Of a stretch of 64,000 nt of DNA, positions 57,085 to 64,000 are shown piece by piece. Within the stretch, counting starts at the first letter, position 1. Every line of letters starts with the position of its first letter. The translations under genes and the position numbers were made by a program. Source of the DNA: Psychrobacter sp. GP33. GTDB taxonomy: Bacteria; Pseudomonadota; Gammaproteobacteria; Pseudomonadales; Moraxellaceae. The stretch lies in the NCBI RefSeq assembly GCF_014119005.1, contig NZ_JACGYX010000001.1, positions 248,001-312,000 on the forward strand, in the 5' to 3' direction. Below the pieces are notes generated by a model, which searched no databases, was not told the origin of the DNA, and saw nothing but the letters and a program-made list of their open reading frames with translations.

Positions 57085-57882
57085 TTACTTACCCTGATAA
57101 ACTGGCTTCCTTTTTTCCATAAACGCCGTAATCCCTTCTTTAAAATCCTCAGTTTGTGCCATCATCGTTTGTTGATTCACTTCCATATCCAGCGCTTCGT
57201 TAATACCCATAAAGGCATGGGTATTAATCATATGCTTCATCGAGGCGAGTGCTTTTGCTGGCAATTGACTCAATCGGGTTGCCAAAGCAAGTACGCTGGC
57301 ATCAAGTGCATCTGTACTGACCACCTCATTGACTAAGTTTAAGCGTGCCATGTCATTAGCGCTCAGCTTATCGCCCAACATGACCAGTTCGGTCGTCTTT
57401 GCTGCACCAACTAGCTGATTCAATAAATAAATACCGCCAGCGTCTGGCACTAGACCAATATTAACAAACGCTTGCACAAATTTAGCATTATCCGCTGCAA
57501 TACGAAAATCACAGGTTAAAGCAAGATTCATCCCTGCGCCAGCCACTGCGCCTTCTAGTTTGGCGATAATGGGCTTATGAATATTACGCAGTTTTAAACT
57601 AATTTCAGCAACTTCAGACACCATAAAATGAATCTTATCCGCAAGGGCATCACTGTCCATGCCGTTCTCTAGCATCTCACCAATATGACCACCACTTGAA
57701 AAATTTTGCCCAGCACCTTGTAGCACAATGACGCGTACTTGATCATCAGCATCCGCTTTATTTAATGCGTCCATCATGGCAGCTTTAAGCAGTGTGCTAA
57801 AAGCATTTAGCGTCTTAGGATCATTCATAGTAATGGTCGCGATATACTGATTAATGTGATATTCAACGAGAGGCTGTGTCAT
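57085..57882 (-). CDS. Enoyl-CoA hydratase/isomerase family protein, PaaG-like
   Basis: A 265-residue crotonase-fold protein. The segments AKLEGAVAGAGMNLALTCDF and VNIGLVPDAGG with Asp147, and the C-terminal EDFKEGITAFMEKRKPVYQGK (key parts FKEGITAFMEKR and P-x-Y-x-GK), resemble E. coli PaaG. The two glutamates used by hydratases are missing (Asn119 and Asp147 region), so isomerase chemistry is more likely than hydration. No other phenylacetate genes are here. AAGGA precedes the ATG. The oxyanion string is FSSGGHIGEM. Substrate unknown. Confidence 0.88.
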   Translation of the reverse strand: MTQPLVEYHINQYIATITMNDPKTLNAFSTLLKAAMMDALNKADADDQVRVIVLQGAGQNFSSGGHIGEMLENGMDSDALADKIHFMVSEVAEISLKLRNIHKPIIAKLEGAVAGAGMNLALTCDFRIAADNAKFVQAFVNIGLVPDAGGIYLLNQLVGAAKTTELVMLGDKLSANDMARLNLVNEVVSTDALDASVLALATRLSQLPAKALASMKHMINTHAFMGINEALDMEVNQQTMMAQTEDFKEGITAFMEKRKPVYQGK

Positions 57883-58286
57883 TGTAAAGTCCTTATAGAT
57901 AAAATCATGAAAGCGATATAATGCTTAATCTGTACTATAACAGTTTACCCTGATTGTAAAAGTCAGTTTTGTGGACGCTAACGACTGACATGGCACAACA
58001 TTTGATATGTCTGATTTTAAGATAAATAACACCTTGTCTGCTTTATCTTATAACTCCTAAAATCGCGTTAAAACAATGCTATAGAAGAATGTGATAAAAC
58101 AAGCGAATAAAAAGTCCTATGAAACTCCTAATTTGTGAATTATGCTAAAGCACTTTTAATGCTAGTCATGGCTTAATGATTTATATTTTACATATAAATA
58201 GTAAAATGCTATCAATCAATAAGTTGCTAAGTATCGTTAACTGAAATATAAGATTGTTTTTAACAGTGGCAAACAAGGAGAGAAGA
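57883..58286. other. Divergent intergenic region with dispersed repeat
   Basis: These 404 bases contain AATAACACCTTGTCTGC at 58025-58041, an exact copy of 36493-36509. Otherwise AT-rich with divergent promoter space and no gene. Confidence 0.45.
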
Positions 58287-59099
58287 ATGCCTGAGATTAA
58301 AGTAAATAATGTCACTCTGCATTATGAAGACAGTGCGCCAAACGATACGCAAAAACCGGTGATGGTATTTGCGCATGGGCTGCTATGGAGCACGCGCATG
58401 TATGATACACAAGTTGCATTTTTTCAAGATAATTATCGCTGTATTGCTTTTGATTTTCGCGGTCAAGGGCAGTCACAGGTGACTATTGACGGCTACGATA
58501 TGGAGACATTAACAGAAGATACACTTGCGCTATTGCAGGCACTTAATATTGAGAAATATCATTTTGTGGGACTATCAATGGGCGGATTTATAGGGCTGCG
58601 ACTAGCGATTCGTCATCCGGAAAAGTTGTTATCCTTAATACTAATGGAAACCTCAGCAGATCCAGAAGACCCGAAAACTGCACCACTATATCGCAAGCTT
58701 ATCAGTGCCATCCGCTGGATGGGTATGAAAAGAGTAAGTAAAAAGGTTATGCCGATTATGTTTGGGCAACGCTTTTTGACCGATAAGACGCGTAAAGCGG
58801 AGCATAAAAACTGGATAAAACAAATGCAAGCCAATCATAAAGTCGGCGTCGTAAAAGCAACGATGGGTGTCATTGAGCGTCAGGGAGTTTATGATCAGAT
58901 AGAAAGTATCAGCACTCCAACGTTAATTGTGTTCGGTGATGAAGATGTTGCTACCCCGTATTCCAAAGCTGAGCGTATGCACTTTGCGATTAAAGGCTCT
59001 AAGCTGGCGATTATTAATGGCGCTGGGCATACGGCAACGGTAGAAGAGCCGGAACAGGTCAATACTGTTATTCATAAATTTTTAGCATGCTGTGTTTAA
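58287..59099 (+). CDS. Alpha/beta hydrolase
   Basis: A 270-residue alpha/beta-fold hydrolase. Strings are VFAHGLLWSTRMYD (28-41), AFDFRGQGQS, the nucleophile elbow GLSMG (95-99, Ser97), the acid in VFGDEDVATP and the base in GAGHTATVEEPEQV. It resembles 3-oxoadipate enol-lactonase-type and esterase-type hydrolases; the substrate cannot be fixed. ATG 58287 has AAGGAG six bases upstream and is preferred over the TTG at 58254. It converges with the Ter-linked cluster on a shared terminator. Confidence 0.9.
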   Translation: MPEIKVNNVTLHYEDSAPNDTQKPVMVFAHGLLWSTRMYDTQVAFFQDNYRCIAFDFRGQGQSQVTIDGYDMETLTEDTLALLQALNIEKYHFVGLSMGGFIGLRLAIRHPEKLLSLILMETSADPEDPKTAPLYRKLISAIRWMGMKRVSKKVMPIMFGQRFLTDKTRKAEHKNWIKQMQANHKVGVVKATMGVIERQGVYDQIESISTPTLIVFGDEDVATPYSKAERMHFAIKGSKLAIINGAGHTATVEEPEQVNTVIHKFLACCV

Positions 59100-59110
59100 T
59101 TTTTAGAGGT

Positions 59111-59154
59111 CATAAAAAAAGCCGTTATCTATTAAGATAGCGGCTTTTTTTATG
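59111..59154. terminator. Bidirectional terminator at the end of the Ter-linked cluster
   Basis: CATAAAAAAAGCCGTTATCT and AGATAGCGGCTTTTTTTATG pair with one wobble around ATTA. It serves the hydrolase and the five-gene minus-strand cluster. Confidence 0.88.
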
Positions 59155-59184
59155 TTAAAGAGTGATCGTATGAATAATTGGAGA

Positions 59185-60249
59185 TTAAAGCAACGGTTTA
59201 TAGTCGCTATTACCATCATTAATGGTGCCAAATACTTCGGCACGATTGATGATTTCATGTGCCCAAGCGCCGTGAGTAGCAGGCTCTAACATGGTATTGT
59301 TATATTTAAAGACCGCTTTCGCTTCAGTATGTAGGATAGCTTGTGCTTCATCTAGCATACTTAGCGGAACGCAGTAAGCTTGTTGGACTAAGGCAATTTG
59401 ACTGGGATGAATGACCGTTTTACCGACTAATCCTAAGCTCACATCACGGGTTAGCTCTTGCATAAATAGCATCGGCTGATCCAAATACTCAAAGACAGGC
59501 GCGGTCAAATAAAAACCATGTGGCACAAAGCAACCAAGCAGCTGATAGGCGAGGGTGCCAATCGGGGTGTCATAAATAATACTGTCTTTGGGGCGACGCA
59601 GACGTAAGGCTGCAAATAAGTCATTACCACCAATACGCAGCGCAAAAATAGGCTGGCTAAAGGCTTCTTTAAAGGCAATCGCCAACTCTTGATTATGATT
59701 TGGATTAAATACAGCTGCCGTCTCTAAGGTTGGCATTAATAACTGCTCGCTACTGAGATTCTGACAGGCCATACGCCAATTGGATAAGCTATACATATCA
59801 ACTTTGGGCATGACAAAGCCATCAAGCAAATCAATGTTGTCAAAATCTACCAGCTGCTGGAGCATCATCGGATTGCGCGGACGTACAAATACCAGCGGTC
59901 GGGTAGGCTGAGTATGCTTCTCTATTGGGTTTGACGGGGCATTTATGCTGTTCACATGCGATGCCCAAGTATTAAGCAAAGTTTGCAGTCGCGTGAGCGC
60001 AAGCTCAACATCGCTATGGCTCACCGCGTCTTCTAAGCAAATAATAATACTATTAATCGTTGGTAACTTGTCACGCTTAATCACTTGCCAAATATCTTGC
60101 CGAGTGGCAGGCATATATAAGCTTGCGCCCAGCTGATACGGGTGATACATACGTGGTTTGAGCATGGCATGGCGCTCAGTAATCAGATGCGCGTAAGACT
60201 GGGTGTTTTGGTACAAAGTAGCAGATGTATCAAGCATAGTAGGTGTCAT
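59185..60249 (-). CDS. HpcH/HpaI-CitE-like C-C bond lyase of Ter-linked cluster
   Basis: A 354-residue TIM-barrel aldolase/lyase related to citrate lyase beta subunits. Strings are LGASLYMPATRQDIW, IIICLEDAV with metal-binding Glu-Asp, LVFVRPRNP, GFVMPKVD, LMPTLETAAVF and FALRIGGNDLFAALRLRR. It belongs to the C-C bond lyase subgroup found in tellurium-resistance associated loci. Presumably it cleaves or forms a carbon bond in the predicted metabolite pathway. ATG 60249 is chosen; an upstream GTG at 60291 would add 14 residues and leave only 12 bases from the previous gene. Neither has a clear ribosome site. Confidence 0.88.
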   Translation of the reverse strand: MTPTMLDTSATLYQNTQSYAHLITERHAMLKPRMYHPYQLGASLYMPATRQDIWQVIKRDKLPTINSIIICLEDAVSHSDVELALTRLQTLLNTWASHVNSINAPSNPIEKHTQPTRPLVFVRPRNPMMLQQLVDFDNIDLLDGFVMPKVDMYSLSNWRMACQNLSSEQLLMPTLETAAVFNPNHNQELAIAFKEAFSQPIFALRIGGNDLFAALRLRRPKDSIIYDTPIGTLAYQLLGCFVPHGFYLTAPVFEYLDQPMLFMQELTRDVSLGLVGKTVIHPSQIALVQQAYCVPLSMLDEAQAILHTEAKAVFKYNNTMLEPATHGAWAHEIINRAEVFGTINDGNSDYKPLL

Positions 60250-60303
60250 AAATAATGATGAATAAGAAGTAAGAGTATAAGGGTGATGCACTTATCAAAG
60301 AGG

Positions 60304-61491
60304 TTAGTTGTTTGTATTGCGCTGTTTAATAATCGTAACCGCCTGATAGGGAAGTATTTTACCACCTAATATAACAATATTAATATCTCTCTCGGCACAT
60401 AAATGGCGCAATAAAGCGGTATCAGGATGATCAGCGTTTGCAAGCAACACACATTCAGGGTCACGGCGTAATATCGCACGCGTTGCCTCGGCAATGGTCG
60501 GTTTAATACGATTGCGATTGCTGATTTGATAGCGCGTTGCCAACATATCTATGGTGGATTGAGTCGTATAACGCGGCTGCTTGAAAGTTTGTAGTCGTTG
60601 TGGTGACATACTTAGTTGCTGTCGCGCACTATCGATACGCCCAATAAAGGCAAGACTGTGATCATACGCCACCAAATCGTCATAAAATACACTACGATGC
60701 AAGCCTTCTTGCGGCTCAGTATATAAGCTACGCGAGATTAACCCTGATACCGTACTGTTGAGTAGTCCTGATGGAATCAACCAATCATCTTCACTCGCTG
60801 CAAGCCAAGCAACACCGGCTGGATCAGCAAGGGTTAGTAGTGGAATAACTTCCTTACCTTGATGAAAAATATTGGCAAAATTAGGATGATTAGGATCACT
60901 GAATGGCGCAAGACTCGTTGCGAGTTCTTGATAAATTGCCCCTTTCCCCGTCCAACCATCTACAAACACTATTGGGCTGTTTGGATGCTCATTCAAAATC
61001 ATTTGTAATGCTACTGGATCGAGACCACGATCACGTATGATGCTAATACCATAATGAACGCTTGGCAGGTCATAGTTACTGTTGCTATCTATCAGTGCGC
61101 GCTGTAATAACACACCAACAGGTAAACCGGCGCGAACGAGGCTGACCAATATGAATGGCTGCTCTACCGTTACGGTGTGCTGAAAAGTCTGATGTAAAGT
61201 GTAAGCAAGATTAGCAATGTCGGTTGCAATGCGTTGCGTCCCTTGTGCCAGCGCTTGCTTATATAGTTGCTCATGCATGGCGCTGGGTGCACCTTCCAAA
61301 GTAATCATATCGGAATAATGACGCTGACCACTTTGGATTAACGCTTCCTTTTGCGCGACAGGCACATCGGCAACCGCATTTCTATCGACTATATTCAATA
61401 GCACAGTTACATCGCTTGCAAGGTAACTGCCTGAGCCAAACTCATCTAACGTAAGTTTATTTGCGGTAATATCCTGATTAATAGCGTTCAT
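60304..61491 (-). CDS. StiP-type phosphoribosyltransferase with PELOTA domain
   Basis: A 395-residue protein of the Ter-linked PRTase_1/PELOTA_1 architecture, often labelled cysteine protease StiP in databases. The N-terminal three quarters carry a phosphoribosyltransferase-like core: FGSGSYLASDVTVLL, LVSLVRAGLPVGVLLQR, YGISIIRDRGLD and the PRPP-loop-like VDGWTGKG (about 177-184). The C-terminal 80 residues (ECVLLANADHPDTALLRHLC, then INIVILGGKILPYQAVTII) form the PELOTA RNA-binding-type domain. ATG 61491 overlaps the preceding stop as TAATG, replacing the TTG at 61503. It probably attaches or removes a ribose-phosphate group. Confidence 0.88.
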   Translation of the reverse strand: MNAINQDITANKLTLDEFGSGSYLASDVTVLLNIVDRNAVADVPVAQKEALIQSGQRHYSDMITLEGAPSAMHEQLYKQALAQGTQRIATDIANLAYTLHQTFQHTVTVEQPFILVSLVRAGLPVGVLLQRALIDSNSNYDLPSVHYGISIIRDRGLDPVALQMILNEHPNSPIVFVDGWTGKGAIYQELATSLAPFSDPNHPNFANIFHQGKEVIPLLTLADPAGVAWLAASEDDWLIPSGLLNSTVSGLISRSLYTEPQEGLHRSVFYDDLVAYDHSLAFIGRIDSARQQLSMSPQRLQTFKQPRYTTQSTIDMLATRYQISNRNRIKPTIAEATRAILRRDPECVLLANADHPDTALLRHLCAERDINIVILGGKILPYQAVTIIKQRNTNN

Positions 61492-62306
61492 TAAGTGTGC
61501 CAAGTTTTAAGTTGTGAATGTAATTGACCGCGATTGGGCATACCGTACCAGTCTAATAATTGCAAAAAGGGCAAATCTGCCAAGCTATCACCAAAGCCAA
61601 AGCTGGGTCGCTCCTGGTCTAAATGATGGTCTAATAAAAACTGTACTGCATGTTGCTTATGAATTGCGTGTGGCAGTATTGCTAAATTATTAGCATTCAC
61701 ATGCACGTAAAAATGCGTGTCAAAATCCGGAATCAGTGTTGGTAGTTGCTTGGCTAATAATTCCAATGCCTGATGGTCTTTTTGTGCATGTTTAACTGCT
61801 AAATAGATCGTCAGTTCAGACCAGTTAAAATTATCTCTATGCGGAGTGAATAACAAATCACTCTGAGCGGTATTATCTATATTGGCAATTAGTTCAGTAA
61901 GCTGTATTAATTTGTCTTGTAGCGGTAGCAACTTGGTAAAAATATGCTGTTGCCAAGCATCTAAAGGCGTACTATTAGGTGTTAATATCACTGCACCATG
62001 AGTCAATACTTGCCAGCTATTAAACGGTAGTTCGACCCGCTTTATTTCTGCCGTATCACGTGCAGTAACGACTATTAATTCAGTACTGGCAAGTAGCCAA
62101 TTAAAGAAGGACGCTTGGCGCTGACTCATAAAACTAAGCGGTTCGCCTTGTTTATTGACCGTCGCGCAAACAAGATTATCTGGTTCAGCGGTAGGCAAGT
62201 TCCATGCGTCAATCTTACGTTGCGTTTGAAACAAGGTGTCGTCTAAATCCATGAGCGCGTATGGTTTTATAACATCAACGCTGGGCTGAAAAAATAGAGT
62301 ATTCAT
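61491..62306 (-). CDS. HAD-family phosphatase of Ter-linked cluster
   Basis: A 271-residue haloacid dehalogenase-superfamily hydrolase. Motif I is DLDDTLF (Asp20, Asp22), motif II is in ELIVVTARD and motif IV is FGFGDSLADLPFL. A cap of about 130 residues lies between, giving a Cof-like layout. It likely dephosphorylates an intermediate made by the neighbouring phosphoribosyltransferases. GGAT lies eight bases before the ATG. It is translationally coupled to the StiP gene (TAATG) and 58 bases downstream of the PRTase-TRSP gene. Confidence 0.9.
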   Translation of the reverse strand: MNTLFFQPSVDVIKPYALMDLDDTLFQTQRKIDAWNLPTAEPDNLVCATVNKQGEPLSFMSQRQASFFNWLLASTELIVVTARDTAEIKRVELPFNSWQVLTHGAVILTPNSTPLDAWQQHIFTKLLPLQDKLIQLTELIANIDNTAQSDLLFTPHRDNFNWSELTIYLAVKHAQKDHQALELLAKQLPTLIPDFDTHFYVHVNANNLAILPHAIHKQHAVQFLLDHHLDQERPSFGFGDSLADLPFLQLLDWYGMPNRGQLHSQLKTWHT

Positions 62307-62364
62307 AGTTATCCGTGGTCAGTCTATAGAGTAGATTGTGATATTGCATAAAAGGTATGGAAAA

Positions 62365-63594
62365 TTATGGACTTACCACCAGTACATTATCCAAATCTTT
62401 CCATAGCCCATCAACGCTATCCGCATCCGTTTCCACACACAATACAATCAAATCCCAATCTGTAGGCTTAACATTATAAGCAAAATTAGTCATGCCAAGC
62501 CCATAGTTATCAGTAAAACTAAGCATAGTAGTAATTGCCCCGCCAAGGGCGATGGGTGAGCGAGTTAATGCACTAAACTTAACAGTGCCATGACTGCTAT
62601 CTAAATTCGCGTTTTGCTCTAACCATTCAGCCAATAAAAAAGGCAACCACACAAACTCGTTACTACCTAAGATCAATATCTTTTGTGGCAAACTCGTTGT
62701 ACAAAATTTACTTTGTCCCTTAAATTTAGTGAAACTTTGCTGAAATTGAACTAAGTAATTAGCAAAGCCATCCGTACTATCTAGGCTTGGGAAGCGTCCC
62801 CAATTGCCGGTATTACCTAGTGTTTGCGTGCCCGCTGACGTGGTATCGACCGATGGCATAATAATGGATTCAGGATTAGGCGCATCTGTCCATTGCCATG
62901 CGCCAGATAGCAAGTGATGACGCAGAAATTCGATGTCTGGTAAGCGCTCAGCTAGGGCATCGTCCATACCTGCCTGACCCAAGGACCAATCAACCAGCGT
63001 CGTCAGATGGACTTGCTCTAATTGTGTCAAACCTGCATCACGTAAGGCGCTGACCACATTGATACAAGTGTTACCGGTAGACGCTTCATCATCAACCATA
63101 ATTAAGGTTTTACTGGCAAGTAATTGCACTTGGGTAAATTGATTACTACTTTTATAAATCAGATGTTGGCTGGCATGACTATGGTCTTCACTAAAAGTGG
63201 TTAGCAATGTTTCAGTATTATCATCGTCGTGCTGTGCGTGACGAGTCGAGTTCAGCAATAACGCATTTGGATAGCGCGTTTGTAACGCTTGATGGACGCC
63301 CGCAGACAGCCCAACCGCTGTTTCTGCCATACCAATGACTAGAATTGGCTCAGGTAAATTATCAGGCACTGAAGCTGCCAGATCAGTAAAGGCTTGGCGC
63401 ATAATACTGGGTGCGACCGGAATATGGCGTCCTAAAACTTTTGAGACAAACAAAAACGCACGTTTTGGATTTATACGTTGCGCAAAATCAAGCAAGTCTT
63501 CTAGCTGATAAGAAGCATCTTTATGCGTTTGATACGTTAAATCCAGCGTACCGCGAGGTAAGGTAATCGTAGTACTGTGTTGCTGTGTAGACAT
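62365..63594 (-). CDS. Phosphoribosyltransferase-TRSP protein of Ter-linked cluster
   Basis: A 409-residue two-domain protein. The N-terminal phosphoribosyltransferase (PRTase_2 type) carries the PRPP loop VDDEASTGNT (167-176), with GMAETAVGLSAGVHQAL before it. The C-terminal TRSP domain shows its namesake TRSP at 344-347 (ALTRSPIALGG), with ILILGSNEFVWLPFLLAEWL before and FAYNV after. Such fusions are known mainly from tellurium-resistance loci and are predicted to build a nucleoside-like compound. AAGGA lies six bases before the ATG. It is 29 bases after the ATP-grasp gene. Confidence 0.92.
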   Translation of the reverse strand: MSTQQHSTTITLPRGTLDLTYQTHKDASYQLEDLLDFAQRINPKRAFLFVSKVLGRHIPVAPSIMRQAFTDLAASVPDNLPEPILVIGMAETAVGLSAGVHQALQTRYPNALLLNSTRHAQHDDDNTETLLTTFSEDHSHASQHLIYKSSNQFTQVQLLASKTLIMVDDEASTGNTCINVVSALRDAGLTQLEQVHLTTLVDWSLGQAGMDDALAERLPDIEFLRHHLLSGAWQWTDAPNPESIIMPSVDTTSAGTQTLGNTGNWGRFPSLDSTDGFANYLVQFQQSFTKFKGQSKFCTTSLPQKILILGSNEFVWLPFLLAEWLEQNANLDSSHGTVKFSALTRSPIALGGAITTMLSFTDNYGLGMTNFAYNVKPTDWDLIVLCVETDADSVDGLWKDLDNVLVVSP

Positions 63595-63623
63595 TCATAT
63601 TCCTTAACGCATTGCATGGATTA

Positions 63624-64000
63624 CTAAAGCTTAATACTCATCATAATAGAGCGGACTTGGCAGGGTATAATTTGCGCAGCAACAGTCTCTAATTCTGGCT
63701 TGTCAGTGAAACTAAGCCAATAACCAAAGCCGACTTGCGTTAAGTCGAAACCGCTATGAGTCGTATAGCCAATGCCACCAGATGGGCGACTGTTAATCTC
63801 AAGAGCACGGTGCTGACCTGTATCGTCCGCTTTGGTCTGTACGCTAACGATACCGTCACAATCAAACGCTTTAATAAGTGGAATAACCACATCCATGACA
63901 GACTTATCATAGCCAATATGCTGAATTTTACCAGTCTTATGACGTGTGATCGCTGCCAGTACTTCACCATGCTCACACACCACATCGATAGAATATTCTT
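63624..64000 (-). CDS. ATP-grasp ligase of Ter-linked cluster (5' end beyond window)
   Basis: The frame is open to the right edge; 125 C-terminal residues are visible. Strings EYSIDVVCEHGEVLAAITR, VMDVVIPLIKAFDCDGIVSV and the metal-binding HRALEINSRPSGGIGYTTH (key E-x-N-x-R) mark an ATP-grasp carboxylate-amine ligase. The subtype next to PRTase-TRSP is the Ter-linked one. It would join an amino or thiol group to a carboxylate with ATP. The gene is first, or further inside, the operon whose upstream part lies outside the window; TerC/TerD-type genes may follow there. Confidence 0.88.
   Translation of the reverse strand, partial: EYSIDVVCEHGEVLAAITRHKTGKIQHIGYDKSVMDVVIPLIKAFDCDGIVSVQTKADDTGQHRALEINSRPSGGIGYTTHSGFDLTQVGFGYWLSFTDKPELETVAAQIIPCQVRSIMMSIKL

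Overview
The window reads as a chromosomal segment of a gammaproteobacterium of the Moraxellaceae, most likely a Psychrobacter. The order purN-purM / perM-hda, the moderately AT-rich composition, the protein sequences (adhP, aldB, the DUF1365/Cfa lipid operon) and Asp/Asn/Lys-rich inserts in housekeeping proteins all fit that. This placement is a judgement from sequence character, not from a search. No insertion sequence, prophage, CRISPR array or rRNA was seen. There are three tRNAs: one Ser and two identical Asn.

Layout, left to right. 1-4.7 kb: end of an unknown gene, then the coupled purine genes purM-purN divergent from perM and hda. 4.7-7.1 kb: a DUF2057 protein, a Dps ferritin and a YcxB-like membrane protein. 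7.3-11 kb: serS and tkt. 11.1-14.4 kb: an unknown membrane-anchored protein, a YceI protein, a NERD/zinc-ribbon protein and a DUF779 protein. 14.5-17.3 kb: alcohol and aldehyde dehydrogenases, which with DUF779 form an ethanol-to-acetate oxidation unit. 17.5-21 kb: a PIF1-like helicase, an Epd/GAPDH-like dehydrogenase and tRNA-Ser. 21.2-24 kb: two tandem paralogous lipoproteins and a third, unrelated lipoprotein. 24.3-26.8 kb: a ribbon-helix-helix protein, two tRNA-Asn genes with separate promoters and terminators, and an aspartate aminotransferase. 27.3-33.7 kb: a same-strand lipid-modification cluster (SDR, FAD oxidoreductase, DUF1365, a secreted heme-binding-type protein, Cfa-type methyltransferase, DUF2177). 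33.8-39.5 kb: acyl-CoA thioesterase, cation diffusion facilitator, second Dps, GFA-family protein and uvrB. 39.5-41.5 kb: an AT-rich insert holding an AbiH-type abortive-infection gene and a small unknown gene. 41.6-53 kb: a small lipoprotein, a DUF697-like protein, recJ, two TRIC-type channels, a DMT-type exporter, queE, dapD, a lipase-like hydrolase and lipA. 53-59 kb: acnB, an AT-rich orphan membrane protein, a PaaG-like isomerase and an alpha/beta hydrolase.

59.2-64 kb (running off the right edge) is the most notable region. Five tightly packed minus-strand genes encode an ATP-grasp ligase, a phosphoribosyltransferase-TRSP protein, a HAD phosphatase, a StiP/PELOTA-type phosphoribosyltransferase and a CitE/HpcH-like lyase. 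This gene set is known from tellurium-resistance (Ter) associated stress loci. It is predicted to make a nucleoside-like metabolite of unknown structure.

Most convergent gene pairs are separated by clear bidirectional hairpin terminators. Several starts were moved inward from the longest open frame on the strength of ribosome-binding sites and family alignment.
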